From Isoetes taiwanensis (taxonomy: Eukaryota; Streptophyta; Lycopodiopsida; Isoetales; Isoetaceae), in the NCBI GenBank assembly GCA_021234155.1, contig JAJEKV010000072.1:4999620-5063619 (forward strand): a stretch of DNA of 64,000 nucleotides. Direction: 5' to 3'. Shown in pieces: positions 25,495 to 39,826 of the stretch; positions within the stretch are counted from its first letter, which is position 1, and every line of letters starts with the position of its first letter. The position numbers and the translations under genes are program-made. The notes beneath the pieces are model-generated. The model saw only the letters and a list, made by a program, of their open reading frames with translations, was not told where the DNA came from and made no database searches.

Positions 25495-25644
25495 GTACTT
25501 TTACTATTATCACCTTCAAGCTAGTGTTTTAAATTCAATGTCATCTTCCAGTAGCTGAAGCAGTTCTATTGTATCTACAATTTAAAACCTTTGCTTTAGT
25601 TTATCAATTCTAAGTGTAATCCCTCATTATCTGATAAAAAAGCC

Positions 25645-26459
25645 GACCAGATATTGGAGGAAAATGTTGAGGAACTGTGTGGAATAAGCAATCAAGATGG
25701 GAAGACTATATTCATTTGGTGGAGTACCAAGCAGTCTCCCTTCATGATAAATTATAGCTATCAATATCTGACACTAGATACCTGACACAATCATGTGTCC
25801 AAGGTAGAAGTTTTTCAGCTATTGTTGAGAGATATGCAGTAATTGGTGGAAGAAGTGCGAGGGTATCTTCTAGCCATAAGAAGGCATCAAACGAGCTTAG
25901 CAAATAAGCGCATGACCTTACGAGAATTCCAAGTAAGGGATAGAGTTTGGCTTAAGAAAAAAGTTACATAAGCAAAGCTCCGCATCGACAACTGCAAGAA
26001 GCTTGCTCCAAGGTGGGCGGGACCATTCAGAATTGTTCAAATAGTAGGCAACCAACCTACAAATTGGATCATCTCACTTACTTGAAGGTCTTCTACGTAA
26101 GCGTTCTTAAGAAGCATGCTTCGAACCCGAAGGAGATATTCGTGACTCCAACTACGTTGGAAATGTCAGAGGAACAACTTGAGATTGTTTTGGAGGCCCT
26201 AGTTGATAGGGCATATAAGAAAATAAGGTGGTCTCAATTCCTCCAATACAGTGGAGTGGAAGCACTTGCCGTGGAAGATGCTACATGGGTGCTCAAATCA
26301 AATTTAGAGAAACATTGCCCAGAGTTCATGGAGCAATGCCAAGATAAGTTCATCACCAACGGAGTCGACAACGAGCTCGAGGGCGTGCGAGGTAGGATGG
26401 GGCCCCCAATCCAACAGGGTTGGGTGGAAATGAGAGTGCATGCATTCATCTTAGAATAG
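25645..26459 (+). mobile_element. Ty3 integrase end and chromodomain-like tail (unit B)
   Basis: Copy of 9035-9849. Here the tail reads without a stop for 148 codons from 26013, because the join near 26248 reads ACAGTGGAGTGG where unit A reads ACCTGGTCAGTGG at 9637. Neither copy gives a full integrase. Confidence 0.82.
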
Positions 26460-29400
26460 GGATCATGGATAGAATGCATGATTGGAAACCCTCTAGAGTC
26501 TATGTCCATTAGAGGATAGGCCACCTCCTATGCCAAGGGCAACAAAGAGTGTAGGCATTAGACATGCATTCATTTGTTTAGGCATGATATGACATATTTT
26601 CCACTGGCCATTATGGGAGAAGCATCTTCTCCTCATGTCGGGAAATGTTGCATCCATATAGGTTAAATTAATTAGAGGGGGTGGACCCTTAAAACCACAA
26701 TTTATTACTTAAACTAATATAATGTGCTACATGCAGGCCAATAGATGGGAGGCAGCAAAGGGAAGAAGCGCATCACTAAGGAAATAGAAATAGATTTTGT
26801 CTTTAATTATGTACTTATTTAAAATGTATTTGGGGCTTTCCCCTCATGCTGACGCTAACGCTTTTTCCAGCAGTTATAGTGCTGAATTTTGAATTTTTGG
26901 CCAAAGAAGAAAAAAAAAAGTAACAATTCAATACTCATTTAGGCTTTTTTTTAAGGTGAGATATGGCTATTGCCTACTGTCGATCCTCTTGCAGCGCAAT
27001 AGAGATCGTTGTAAGAGGCAAATGTTTAATGGGCAGCAGGTAAATTAATCTGTGCAAATGGCGATTTTAGCCGGGAATTGAAAAGTTTTGATATGTCTCC
27101 ACCTCGCCACCATGATCAAGTTTGCTCAAGCTTCTTCTTTGGAAGTAAAGGTTTTCTCAGTTAAGCTCTGTCGAAGCTCTTTACTTCAAGCCTCTTCTTT
27201 GAGATTTTAACATGTTTTCTCTCCGTGTTTTTAGGAAAAAGATCGATATTCCGATGTCTTGAAGCAGATCGGATCTCTCTTGGCGGCCATCTTCTTATGA
27301 AAAGTCATCATATTAGGGTTACTTCTGAAAATATTTGCATCGAAGGACGACATTTGGCTGCTGCAATTTGTGGCATTTCGAAGCATCAAGAATGATATTT
27401 GGCAGCTGGGGTTCGTGGCAAAGATGTTCTTTTGAAATGCTCTGCAACTTGTGAAAATCTCTGGCATTTCCATTAATATACTGGTTTTTTTGGCAAACTT
27501 TGTGGATTATTATTTTTCGTACTTCTTACAACAACCTTAAAGTTTGAAAATTGATTTGAACTATAGTAGACTTTACGAAATAATTGATCTGATTTTCATC
27601 TTATAATTGTTTTTTTGTAGGCTCTTAAGGCTGAACCGCATGCTTTGAGCTTAAGATTGTGTCGTTTACTTTCTATACAATGTATGCTAATGTTTTTAAT
27701 TTGCTCTATTGCTACCTGAGTCTTTCTTGAGTCTATCACAGTCTCCAGTTTTCTTCCATTCTCTATTGCAACTGAATTATTGAATGAATTCGGTTTATGG
27801 ATTAAGGTTGTTTGTGCTAAACAGGCACTTAGGTGTTTGAGAGAAATCCAAATTGGGATGCGATGGCTTAAAATGCAATGAATCTTTTTGTTATAGTTTG
27901 AGCATGGCGCAAGCTAGATTGTCTTGGACAGTATGGAAGTACATTGGTCATTTAAAAGTGCTCTGCTCTTTGTTGCTTATCCGTTTTGCTACGTTTGTTT
28001 TGATTGCCTGATATGTGAACCTTGGGGTCTTCCAGGTATTGTCTCAAATTTGTGAGACTCTTTTGCTTTCAGTCTTTAACATCACTTTCAATTATCAAGT
28101 CTAATATGATGCATCGTTCTAATCATTCAAATACTTCCAGCAAAATCGATTCGATAGAAATTCATGGCATTGTGTGCAAATAGAATATACACTTCTTTTT
28201 CTGCAGCCTTAATCTTATGTGTTTAGATGGGACTTCAATGTAAGGGTGGCCCTCCTTACAGCCTTAATCCTCCTTTATATGTGCAAATAGAATATACACG
28301 TCTTTTTCTACAGCACATTATGGCAATTACTTGCTATTTATTGTTATCCTTTGTTAACTTGATTTTATTTGTAGTTCTCAATTACAATGTCATCAAGAAA
28401 TATGTCATCGCCATTGGAATCTAGACATTGGTTGTGAGAGCACTAATAATGCGTACACATGTTTCATTCTCTGTCTTTTAGCTGATGTTTAATTCGTCTG
28501 TTAAAATGCATGGGAGCTTAATTGAGACAAAATCAGGCATTTGAAAGTGTTCTGGTCCCATGCAAGCATACATGGAGAGCCAAATCTGGGCCCATGCCAA
28601 CCTTGGATAAGGAAATTATGCCCTTAAATTGCATCTTCTAACACAAATAGAAAGTTTTAATGGCAGCAATTATGTGCTGGATTTGAAGGGTTGCAGAATA
28701 GCATTGCATCTTGGATATGGAAGATCTTATCCATAACAATATTATTGACACTAGAATCCATGATGATGTAGGCATTTAGAAGGCCATGTCACATACAACA
28801 TGGGCAAATTATCCATGAACAGATTTGGAGAAGTACTGTAAGCATGAATTTTGTGGTTAATGCCATTATTTCTATGTTAATTCGAGCATAGTAGCTTGCA
28901 AGAGACAATTTAGGTGTCAATTTATTAATGCCAGATATTGTTTTCTGGTACTATTTTCTGGGCTGCAATTGCCAAATGAAAATCATATTGCTTTAGTCTT
29001 TTTCAGAAACAAAGCAGGGGGGTATAAAAATAAATGATCCTATATGTTTGAGCATTTTGCAAGCATATGGAAAATTGAAAGCTATTAAACAGGGCAGAAT
29101 GTTACACAAATTTGGCAGAAATCATAAGGTTTGGTAGAAAATGCGGTAATGCCAGGCGGTGGTGGCATAGGGGAGGCACGCAGTATTTTAAATAACTTAA
29201 GTATTTGCAACATAGTATCTTGTAACACAAACACTGCAGGGCATTGCAGCTAATCGTGTTTGGTAATTTACTTGATGTTGTTTCTTTGAGTGTAATGATA
29301 ACGGGATGTGGCCAGCATGGTGACGAGAGATTTGCTATGGGTGGCATGAAGCTAGTGTCACCTTTATTGGGAGTGCACCTTTATAAGGTGCACTCGTATA

Positions 29401-29840
29401 GGCTTAGTATTAAGGCCACATGGTATCTTAGATACATGGAAGAAACATCATTTATTGAGCATGTAAAATGCAAAGTCCATTAATGCAGATCCATCTGGCA
29501 TTTCGCTTCACTGCCAAATGTCATGTCTTAATTAATGTATTTTTTGACTAGATTATAGATGGATTACAAAGTGATAATGTAGAAGTGCTATTGGCATTGC
29601 TAAATTCATCACTTCCCAACGTCTCACAAAAAATTAATATATCACAACATTCCATGTAGAGTTTCTTACTTTTTCCACAAATAATTATGCGTCTTGCATA
29701 TTATGAATGATGGACATTGTAGGGCAGCTTTTTGCTAGCTTTGCGTTTCCTCCCATATCAAATTCTGCTGCAGGAGACGGGTTTTTTGCCTCTTCAGAGG
29801 GCGGCCCTTAATTGCCACATTATCTATTTTCAGAAGGTGG
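26460..29840. other. Unit B sequence without recognised genes
   Basis: Copy of 9851-13249; nothing recognised. It contains some of the densest inter-unit differences (26965-27060 and 27395-27445). Confidence 0.45.
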
Positions 29841-30663
29841 TCAATATAGACGATGCTCGTCTCCCTAACCTAGCTTATATCATGGCAATGGAGCCGCAAC
29901 ACCTCAAAGCCTGGTGGAGGAAAAAGAGAGCTCAATGGTTGGTTAGATAGAATGTGCAGGAGTGATAGGTGCATATATGTGGAAATAGAGGCAGATCGCC
30001 ATAACTTGAGGCAATATCTTGACACTTGCTTCCTCAACAAGCTCTCGGATGCTAATGCCTTTGAACATGTCAAGATAACACACTACCAGCGCCATATAAA
30101 TCCCACATTGGAACGAGGCCCGTAATGCTACCTACATACCCACTTACCTATAAAAAGGCGCAGACTCATTGCCTCTATTCGCACATAGGTACACCATCTT
30201 CGAATTGAGTCGGGAAGATGGATTGGTGAGCCACGCCAGGACAGGCTTTGTCAATGCTACCAAATGGGAGTCATTAAGGATGAATCTCATACCCTTCAAA
30301 TCTGCCCAGCATATGATCAAATTCGGACGCGCTATGCTGAGTTGGTCAGGCCTGGCCAGCCGCTACATGTGACATTGAGCACGACTTCCATACGGATGCT
30401 GCGATCATACCTTCAGGAGGTCATGGATATGCGAGATCAGCTATGTCCTCGGGCACACACTTGACATGTATATATACATATATTTCATGATGATATATAC
30501 TTGTACAGTTTGACAACATTCTTATTACTGCCACAGTTTTTCCCTCGAAAATCCTTCGGGGCGGGGTTTTTTTAACCTGGACAGTAATAAGTTTGTTGCG
30601 CTCCTTCTAGGTCCCATAGGCCGATTGGTCTCAGTGGACAATAAAAATCATTCTTTCTTTCTT
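29841..30663 (+). mobile_element. LINE 3' end fragment (unit B)
   Basis: Copy of the LINE fragment at 13250-14071, with the same knuckle region and the same TTTC-type tail. It is part of the duplicated block and not an independent insertion. Confidence 0.8.
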
Positions 30664-32629
30664 AGACCTATATCATTTTGAAAGGCTATATTAATCATAA
30701 TTTAAACTATATAGAAATTAGGCATAATGCCTTCAAACAAAAATAGAGAAGATCTTTGATGTACATGTATCAGGGAAAATTTTAAGGGACCTATAATTTT
30801 GTATAAGTATAATGAATTGGCCATTCCTTGTAAAATATGCCCCCAAAAGTGTAGCCCGAACTGGCCAATTTTCCTATTTTTTTCTAATGTGGCTGCAACC
30901 CAATTGGCGATTTTTGAACCAAATATCTAATAATGTGTAGCTCAAATGGCGATTTTTAGCTAGATTCTTATTAAAAATAGAGCTTGTTGCCCAAACATAA
31001 AGAAATCGCTACCCTATATAAATGTGTTTAAGTTACATGTTGTACGAATTTGAATTCAGCACAGATTGCTGGTAGGGAGAATCAGAAATTGGATGCCAGA
31101 GTCTTCGTAAAGAGGATTGAAAACTGCCTCGACATTTGATTTTCCAAAAGAGGGGGATTATTCTTAGTTGGTAGATATATTTAGGAATAAAAATTTCTAA
31201 TAATGTTGGCCCCCCATAAATGACGAATTTATGAGGGGGGCTCTTAATGAGTTAAGATTTGGCGAACTTAAGGCATTACAAGATTTGGCCAAGTGGCCTA
31301 AATGGCCATTCCATTGGTATATCTAGTTCTAACTTGGGACTAAATTGGCCCCAAAGTCGATACCACTCCAATTAGCAAACATCTAATTGGCCATTCTAAT
31401 GTCGTAATCGGCAATAAAGTGCCACGAAATGGCAAATCTGCAGGTAGTCCGTCGGTAAGGCATCCTACTCAAGCCGGCCGTCACATTACGCCTAAACCTG
31501 TAATTTGTGGCCAAATGGCCCGCCGGGGCCACTAAAATTTTCGCTGAATGTATAATCATCCCACAACAAAACCAAGTGCCTATCAGGCTGAATCCACAAT
31601 TGCCCACCTGTCGGATAGGAAGCAGCAATGGACCAAAATTGGGCATGGAAAAAAAACAAATCTGGTCAAGGAAACGTTCAGTGGACGACTTCCGTGATAG
31701 AAGGAAAATCTGGGAAGGAGTGGGTAGCAGAAGGAGCCATTATGTGGGAAGGTCACTAGATAATTTCAACAACAAAAATAATTGCAAAGACAAATAACGT
31801 CAATTCTTGCAAGCATCAACCTGCGCGGCTGTCGAAAGTTGCACATATGCAGATTAAAAGCTGAGTAAAAACACAAGTCATGACAGTTATTCTTATTATT
31901 TATCATGTTGTGTTGATATCTATATATGATATTGGTTGATCTCATGTTTACACCTGTTGTGTATTGGGAAGTGGGGTAGAGATCTAGTAGCCATTAAGAT
32001 GATGCTCCTAGTTTAGATTATATACGGCATGTGCATAGAGCCCACCAGACTACAGAGGCTATGGAGTGACTGAGCACCACACAATGGGGTCAGTGGCAAA
32101 CTAGAGGGAGGTTCCTGCTGAGCACGGCTACTGAGAACACATAGCGGGTTAGGCTTATAGCCGGCCACTTTGTGAGGACCGGGATATCCGTCACTTCCTG
32201 GGTCAATGGTGTTGCTCTGACTCCCAAGAGTTGCAGGTGTTTGCCTAGCTCTTGTTTTGGAGAGTTTAGTCGGGAAAGGACACGTGTTGCCACGATCCTC
32301 TAGCTGCCCGTGGAACCACTGCACTCTGGGAAAGGAAGATGCAACCTTTCTACCTCATTGGACCGGGGAGATGCAGCCAGGAGTATTCTCGTTGGGTAAT
32401 ACCACGAGACTGGATCTCCTATAGGTTATAGTCATGACAAAGCCTGATTTTGCCCATCTGCAAAGTGTGCACAGGAGGAGTAGATAGAGTGATCAACCCT
32501 AGCCATTGTCTATTGTCAGTCCAAATCATTATCAAAGCTGTTCAACCACAACCAAGCTATCATGCAAGAAGTGGCACAAGTTTTTATCACTGCCTTCTTC
32601 AAGTTAAAGATTGCATGGCTCCTCAACAC
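30664..32629. other. Unit B sequence without recognised genes
   Basis: Copy of 14072-16040; nothing recognised as a gene. Confidence 0.4.
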
Positions 32630-33544
32630 CAGTGTTGTCAGGTACGTTTAGTACGGTACGGGTATTATACGTACGTAACGTATTAATACCGTATGCATAC
32701 CTCTCATTTAAAAAGTACTTTAAATACGTTTTTTGAAATTATAAAGTACTTATTAAATACGTAAAATACGTACTTTACGTACTATACGTTAAGTACTTTC
32801 TGTAATTTTTAGAACTATTATTTCTTGTATTGCACTTGAAATAGTTGCAATAACAACTAGTATGAAGAACTTCTAGTTTTAAATAATGAACCGGAATATA
32901 TTACTTTAGAAAATTAAGTATTTCTTAAAGTTTTCAATCCAGAGTTATATATTCTAGTCTGCAATCTACATTCACAGACAAATAAATTCAAGTAATTGTT
33001 GCTCATTTGTTGCATCTGAAGCTATTAACTGCCACTGACCTCTGTATTTCTTTCCTGGCATGAATGCAAGCTATTAAAGTATTAAAGAGAAGGTTTGCCT
33101 CCTACCATGACAAAACAAGGAGAAAGGTGGGTCTCCATTCCGGTTCAACAGCCAGGGTAAGAGGAAAGAGGGGGAAAATGCAGGGGGTTTGGGTTTTTAT
33201 TTGCAAGAAGATTATGTGCTTTTTTTTCTTTTTTACTACAATTCTATAATTTTCCTAATGTCTAAAAACTCCTAATGTGTTTTTTACACCTATTCTATAG
33301 TATATAATAATGTATTTTTCCTAATGTATAATTTTACCAATTCTTATTGGTCTAATGTCATTTGGACGATTTTTTTTATATAAAGTACGTATCATACGTA
33401 CTGTACGTATTAATACGTTAAGTACGGTATTAATAAAACAAGAGCTTAATTTGACCTGTCAACTTATAGGTATAGTACGTATAGTACTGTGAGGAAGGTA
33501 CGGGACGTACATAAACGTAAAATACGGGTACGTAAACAACACTG
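32630..33544. mobile_element. hAT-type MITE with TACGTA-rich ends (unit B)
   Basis: Copy of the element at 16041-16965 with the same CTCAACAC duplication at 32622-32629 and 33545-33552. It is 10 bp shorter because of small internal indels. The shared flank shows that the insertion predates the tandem duplication. Confidence 0.86.
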
Positions 33545-34964
33545 CTCAACACATTGAAGACTTAACAATATTAGACATGCTTTGGTGTATGAGCAAGAGA
33601 AACAAGGTGCTGCGCACGGAGGGTTGCCCTCTGTGGCCTGAGGATGAAGTGGCTTATATCATACTTCAATATCATGTTTTCACAATCAATCAAAATTGCT
33701 ACTTCAAAACAATACAATACTTGATACCATGACATTATAAAAGTACAGCTCCGAAGATTGTGGATGGAGTGAATTACAGAAATTTAGCTTAAATTTGAAT
33801 TTACAAAACTGATTTCAAGATCATAATAACTGTTACACTGATTTCAAGACAACAGATGTTTAGTTTTGTATAGAATGGTTACATGAGTTCATTGCCAGAC
33901 TCTTAAAATGGCAAGAAATGTCTTATGCTTTTGCATTTACTTCTGTCTTAATTTTTGAACTGCAAAAAAATAGAATAAAGAAATATTCTGAAGATTATCG
34001 TGATAATCCTTAATGATTATTGTGATAATCTTAGGAATATTCTAAGATGATCTAAGTTATGGATTTTAACCCTAATTAGATCTAACGGTCATCAACGGTT
34101 GGATCATTGTAAACTTCGAGCCCTATGGTTTAAGATGCATCGACAACAATCTTAAAGTCAAGTACAGTGTAGGGCCTAGTGTTTTCCAAAACGATATTAA
34201 AGTCCTAGAAGCACTATATTTGCCTGGGTAAAAACCCTAGAATGTAAAGCTGATACAAAGGTTTAGAATTGTAAGCCTGATGAGATCTCACCAAAAGGTG
34301 ATACAAAAACGTAGTATGCCCAATTGTAGGTCTGAGATCTAATTCAAGCTCACCAACTTATCCACGATACAACAATAAGAGCAATACTTTAATGATATGA
34401 ATTCACAAAGGTCTAACCTTACAAAAACATATTTAAATTAAAATCCCATTTTAAGAGATCTAACATGGTCATTCAACACTTTACGTCCACCTTATCACCG
34501 ACCTCAATTGCTCTTACATCTACATTATTGCCTACCTTATCACTATCATAACATCACCAACATTGATTGTGCTTCAATCAGTAAAAAAGCAACAATAATA
34601 TAATGTTAACTTAGGCCGATACAAATATTTATACAATATCAGAACATGGTAATGTGTGTCCCTTCAAAACTACCGAGACACACACATGTAGTACTGGCCG
34701 GCCATGGAATATGAGTACTTGAAACAGTATGGCAAGAGCGTGACGGGTTGATTTTCTTCAACACCTTAAATTCCCTCCTAGAACTTATACCCAAACCCAA
34801 GTAATTACACAGCCGCTCCTAGCAAGAAAGATAACATGGATCATTAAGTAAACCTCTTTACCTGTATAGCGCCCAAAGCAATAGATTGAAACTTATGGAA
34901 CAAACAAAGTGAACCATAAAGATATTGTTGAGTAAATAACACAAGCATTTCACAACAATCACAC

Positions 34965-35944
34965 CTCAAATACAGTTCCGGTGTAGTAGGCAAAGCCTCT
35001 GATCACTGAAGCGTCAAATTCTAACCAGTCAGCATATCCATAATGTGCAGCCAACTTAAAGAGCTCCTTCAGCAAAGCATCGCATTTGGTCCAATCAAGA
35101 CTGCCAATTTAGAGAAAGGTTTAATGGAACTCAACGCATTCAGGCTGCAAAGCATATTGAAACACCTTAAAACCTAGAGTAGTTCTATAAGATCTTTAAA
35201 AAAAATTCTAGATACTTATAGAGCATCAGATATTTCTTGGTAGAAGTATTCAATTCGTTTTATACCATGGTGGCAAATATACTAGGCATGTAAGATCTAT
35301 CCTTAACTCTACACACCCATTCATGACTGCAGGCATTTTTATACCATTGAGTATATGTCAATATCAATGCAGCTCCATCACCTTCTTTCTTTCTTTTATG
35401 CACATAGAATGTAAATATTTCAATGGCCGGCTGGGCAAAAGTAAAAGCAAATGCAAGCCCAATGTGTTTTCAAATCGAAATGCAAAATCTTTCAATATAC
35501 ATACGTCCAATCTTCAAGACAACTCTAGAAACCCCACTTTTGCAAAAAAAAATGCATTCCAATTGTTTTCCAAAAGATTTGATGAGCAAACATAGAACTT
35601 TCCAATTCCCAAATTTTCCACACTGAATTATTACGAAGAAACTGTAATAAAGAAACACAATAACCACCTTCCAGTTTATCCAGTGAACTTAATGAGACAA
35701 CATCTAATATGCCTTGAATGGCATCATCAAACAACCCCCAAAGACGTAGCTCCGCCTCAATCTCCTCCTTGAACACTTTCTCAACCTACAGTAGAATAGA
35801 ATAGTTGCAAAAAGGAATCAGAAAGCCCTTGGAGCATTAGTATTGGCATTTGTTGCTGGGCAAGTTCTACCTTGTCGACAATAATACAAACTGCGGAAAA
35901 GCTTTCCTGTGTTACACTATATTGATCGAGAACTGCTCGCAGAA
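34965..35944 (-). pseudogene. Histidyl-tRNA synthetase, partial (unit B)
   Basis: Copy of the unit A remnant with the same three exons. The first exon here reads through VLRAVLDQYSV and VCIIVDK, closer to the family than unit A. The N-terminal and last exons are missing, as in unit A. Confidence 0.8.
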
Positions 35945-36345
35945 CTTGAAGAAGGCAAATAATGGTCAGAATTTCCATGGCAATTCTAGCAAACTAGATT
36001 ACATGAATAATAGCTTTAAATATACTTGCCACTATTGCAATATGGTATTCACTCATTCATTGAACAACACTATAATGCACGCCATCTCTTACCTTCAATC
36101 TGGCAGGCTTCTCACTTAGCCTCTCGTGTAACAATCAACCATAGATTCCATTTTAAAATTTTTGGGCGAGAAGTTTACTTATCGCTCCTTCCAGTTGCCC
36201 TACTATGAATGTGATGTCCAGAAGAAAGCTAGTACTATGAATAGTATAGTGACTTTTTTTATGCATGATATAGATTCCAACTTCCAACTTCCAACTTGTT
36301 TTAGCCATATGTAGAATGCTCAAATGTGATACGCCGCAAGAGCAC

Positions 36346-36933
36346 CTTATACAGTGATACGTGCACCAAAGTTTCACAGGACTCATTCAAAGTTACTACA
36401 GCTTTTACGCTAAGACTTCTTAAGTGAGCCACATCCCTAGGAAATGGCACTACACCGAGCAACAAAAACTTGCACAAAACAAAAGCCATAACAATTAGGT
36501 TAATCTAAAATTATTAGTTGCAAGTGTATAATCGTAACCTTTAACATTCATATATTTTCAGAGACAATCCTGATAATAAAAAATAACATTAACCCCTGCA
36601 CTTTAACATTGAAAATAATGAGAGTCACTAGACCTCAGACATGCAAAGAAGCACTTGTGCTGTTAGGGTTTTCAAAAAATTTGCATAAATACAAAAACTT
36701 GCACATACCAGAAAAAGATTCTTGTGAACAAAAGACAAACTTGGTCTATTTCATCTCACCAATGATACTCTGCTTCAAGTTTATTCTGAATGATATTATA
36801 CAGTAAAGTTGGATAAAACAGTGCTCTAGCTCCAGCACCAACAAACAGTCGTTTTGCCTCCTGCTTATAAATTTTGAGACTAGAAACCCCAAAGTCATCT
36901 GCCTTACCTCATAGCGTGTCCACCTTCATTTTC
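36346..36933 (-). pseudogene. PTPMT1-type phosphatase, partial (unit B)
   Basis: Contains the exon with VGAGARALFYPTLLYN (about 36933-36741) and the exon with LLLGVVPFPRDV (36468-36346). The exon with HLVIPTRDYL present in unit A is removed by the 253-bp deletion around 36270. The in-frame TGA after the first Trp of the HWW motif is shared with unit A. Confidence 0.8.
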
Positions 36934-37734
36934 TTTTCACTACAGAAACTTCTTCCACAGTCTTCTTTCCCTGAAAAGTCAAGTGTGCCAAATCAAATAT
37001 GGCCTGCAATCAAAGCGCATTTATTAAAGTTACCCAATATACTAAAATCAAATAACAACCCCTACGAAACCATTGTTACCCGCTTCATTACATCTCACTC
37101 ACAGAAACAGTTGTATTGTTCTTGCACATGTGATTAGTTACTTTGCACACAAGCATTTAGGTCTAAAAGAACTAAATTAACAATTTTCTTGGAAAATCTT
37201 ACATCATTCTGTCGTTCCTCCAACTGCTTTGCCTGATAGTGTCGAAGTCATTCAATATCAACTCAATGGAGAGAAAATGATCTCAGTTACAATAATTCAC
37301 TACATATCGTAGAAAGTAATGGAGCGACAAAGGTGAGATCATCGAGGACAAATGTAACCAAAAGGAAAAGGTGAATCTAGTTATTTACAATGCAATTATC
37401 ATGATCATCTCTGTCTTTGGCTTTGAGAACATGATATACTCATCGAAGGCAAGATGGCCAAAAGATTGAAAAATATTGCAAGTGTTAGTAGAGTAGTAAG
37501 GAAGGTGTAGTTGTCAATCACTTAAGTTTACGCACATCATGAACAAGAAGGCGTACATGAATGTAGAAGATGATGGCGTAAAACCCATACGCAAATAACA
37601 AGCGAAGTGGAGGAATTATAGTGTTCAACAAACACTTGGAAAATTTAAATTAGCACTGCATCAAACATGGCCAATTTTTTGAGGAAGCGGTCCGCTTCTA
37701 GGCTGCGTTCTTAACCCGGCTTAGATCCCTTCCT

Positions 37735-38222
37735 TTCGGAGTCCGGTCTAGCCTTCATACACAAAAAGTCATCGACTCCTTGCACATTCTCTAGCAACTA
37801 GTTCATGAGGAGGTAGTTTTTCCTGATCATCGTCATTTGTATCAAAATCCAAACCATTCCGCCTCATATCCTTCTTATTTGAACCGAAAATCTTAGACCA
37901 ATCTGGCACATTCATAGGAGCAGATTGATGCATAATAGGTATTCCTGCATCAAACAACCGGAAGAAGATTGGGGAATGGTCTAGAGGCAGATATAGACGA
38001 CATCCCCGTCTCCATATGAATCTTTGTCGAGACCAAGCCATCTTCTTCCAGTTGAAAGAAATTTATGATGATCCGTGCCTTCTATGTATTCTTCCAGATA
38101 ACCCTCTTCAGGCAGAGGTCTTAAATCCGAACCCCAAATGTCGTCTTCTTTTAGATCATTCATATCCGAAAAGTCATGAGATGTTGGTGCAGACCACAAA
38201 TGATAATCCATCAGTCCGTTAG
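37735..38222 (-). pseudogene. S40-type senescence regulator, disrupted (unit B)
   Basis: Copy of the unit A S40-like gene with the same central frame change. The C-terminal third is further damaged: ARSQM reads ARSR then stop, and the TLKGRDL codons are altered (CTG to CCG). All of these extra changes fall on CAG/CTG trinucleotides. Confidence 0.72.
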
Positions 38223-39826
38223 ACGGTTCGAACAGCGGCCCCCCAACCACAGGGGTGACCGCCAGTTTACTGCCAGTAGCAAGTTTGTAGCAGTTTTTCG
38301 TATATTCTAGGAATATACTGGCATATATCAAGAATATATTGAAAACCCATACAAGCAAGGGATTGCCCCCCTAGGGGCAACCCAAAAAGAAAGAAAGAAA
38401 GAACAACACCACTTAGGATCAACATCACAAGAAAGGTCAATGTTCATCTTTGTCTCTTATGGTGAATGGGTCTTTCTGCATCTATTTAATCCTACGCATC
38501 TATGAAGCTCATGGGAAGCACGTAAATAACTTTTCCTTTTGAAGATGAAGAAGATGAGTCTATCTCTAAGAAAGAAGGGAAGGGAAAAGAAAAAAAAAAG
38601 AAAAGAAAAGGAAAGCACTATATCAATCCTAAAGGAACATTCATGAGTCACTCAAATATTAATCCCAATTTGTTTGGAGATCAAACCACATTTTTTTTAG
38701 CACAATTATATTTGCAATAAATTAGCAAAATCATAAAACTACATCAAAAGAAGATATGACCTTATTTATTAGTATTTTTGGATTCTTAACACGAATATTA
38801 ACTCATTTATGTAGGTCAACCATTACTTCCATTTATGTGTATTATAATTCGCTACTTTCATCAACTAAATCTTAATTAAATCATTTGGAGTGACTTGGAC
38901 AGAGACCTGCGAGATGCTTCTCATATAAAGAAAGACAGTGTGCAACTGCATGACAACCTGGTCACCAATGATCAAGAGCTTATTTGCCGTATTGACAAGA
39001 AAGAGTTATGAAGTGTGTAGGAAATTGCAGACGACAATATTTAGGATGAAACAACATGACAACTAATACCCGATGGCTAAGTCAGATTAGATGTTGACTA
39101 TTGGTCATTGTTTTAGTACATATTGTTCTAGCTTTTGCCCATACTGATCTTTAAAGCATATACAATCATCTTATGGACCACATGCACAAGATAAAAAAGG
39201 ATTCTTCATAGTGATTAACCTTGGAAAGTTGATTATCTTTTAAAAAACCACATGTTTTAGAACTTGAAAATAAGGGCATAAGTTTTACAATCATTTTGAA
39301 TTTACTAGTGTTTTTAAATATTATTTCGTAATATGGTGATGTGGTTTTCATTTAGTTATTTTGAGTGGCTTTTTCTTTAAATACAGGGAGCAACAAATTC
39401 TTTTTTATGGGCATTTCTAACTAAAGGTGCCTTTGAAAAAGGAGGGGTGTATAGATTCCTAAGTTGCATTAAGGACATTAATATTGTCGGACGGAAAGGC
39501 GATCTCTAAATTGACTCTTTTGAAAGTGAGATTTTTAATTTATTCTTAATAGTTATCACTTAAAAGAAACGCCCGTTATCGCCACAAACCGGGGTCTCTC
39601 TTGCATAGTCGCTGCAACAAGCCTCTCCGATGGGGAAGATCTTCAGCTCTGCTCTTGATTAGGTTTTAGAATCGCCATTTTGTCTGAGAACAAATTCCGG
39701 CATTCAAGACAAGTAGATCAAATCTGGCATTTGAGGAAAAAAAGCTCGGCATTTGGAGGGCTTTAAATCAAATCCGGCTTTTGGGTAAGAGCCCAGAAAA
39801 ATTTCGCATTTCTTCCTTCAGCTTTA
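38223..39826. other. Unit B intergenic between S40 and MIZ1-like genes
   Basis: Copy of 21906-23548; no gene recognised. A small deletion relative to unit A lies near 39170. Confidence 0.4.

Larger units (their letters stand above)
9033..25642. repeat. Tandem duplication, unit A (16.6 kb)
   Basis: The sequence from 9033 reappears from 25643 in the same orientation and order. At the junction the J-domain intron sequence (ATAAAAAAGCC) runs directly into Ty3 integrase sequence (CCGACCAGATATTGG). The two parents share only two bases (CC) there. The unit contains a Ty3 tail, a LINE 3' end, a hAT-type MITE, HisRS, PTPMT1 and S40 remnants, a MIZ1-like gene and the first two J-domain exons. Confidence 0.95.

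Noticed and set aside
25059-25532. 157-codon frame starting MGKYRRRYHQQ over the J-domain gene (also 41336)
   Set aside because: It runs in another frame across exon 1, the intron and exon 2. The spliced gene with a transit peptide and J-domain explains the sequence better.
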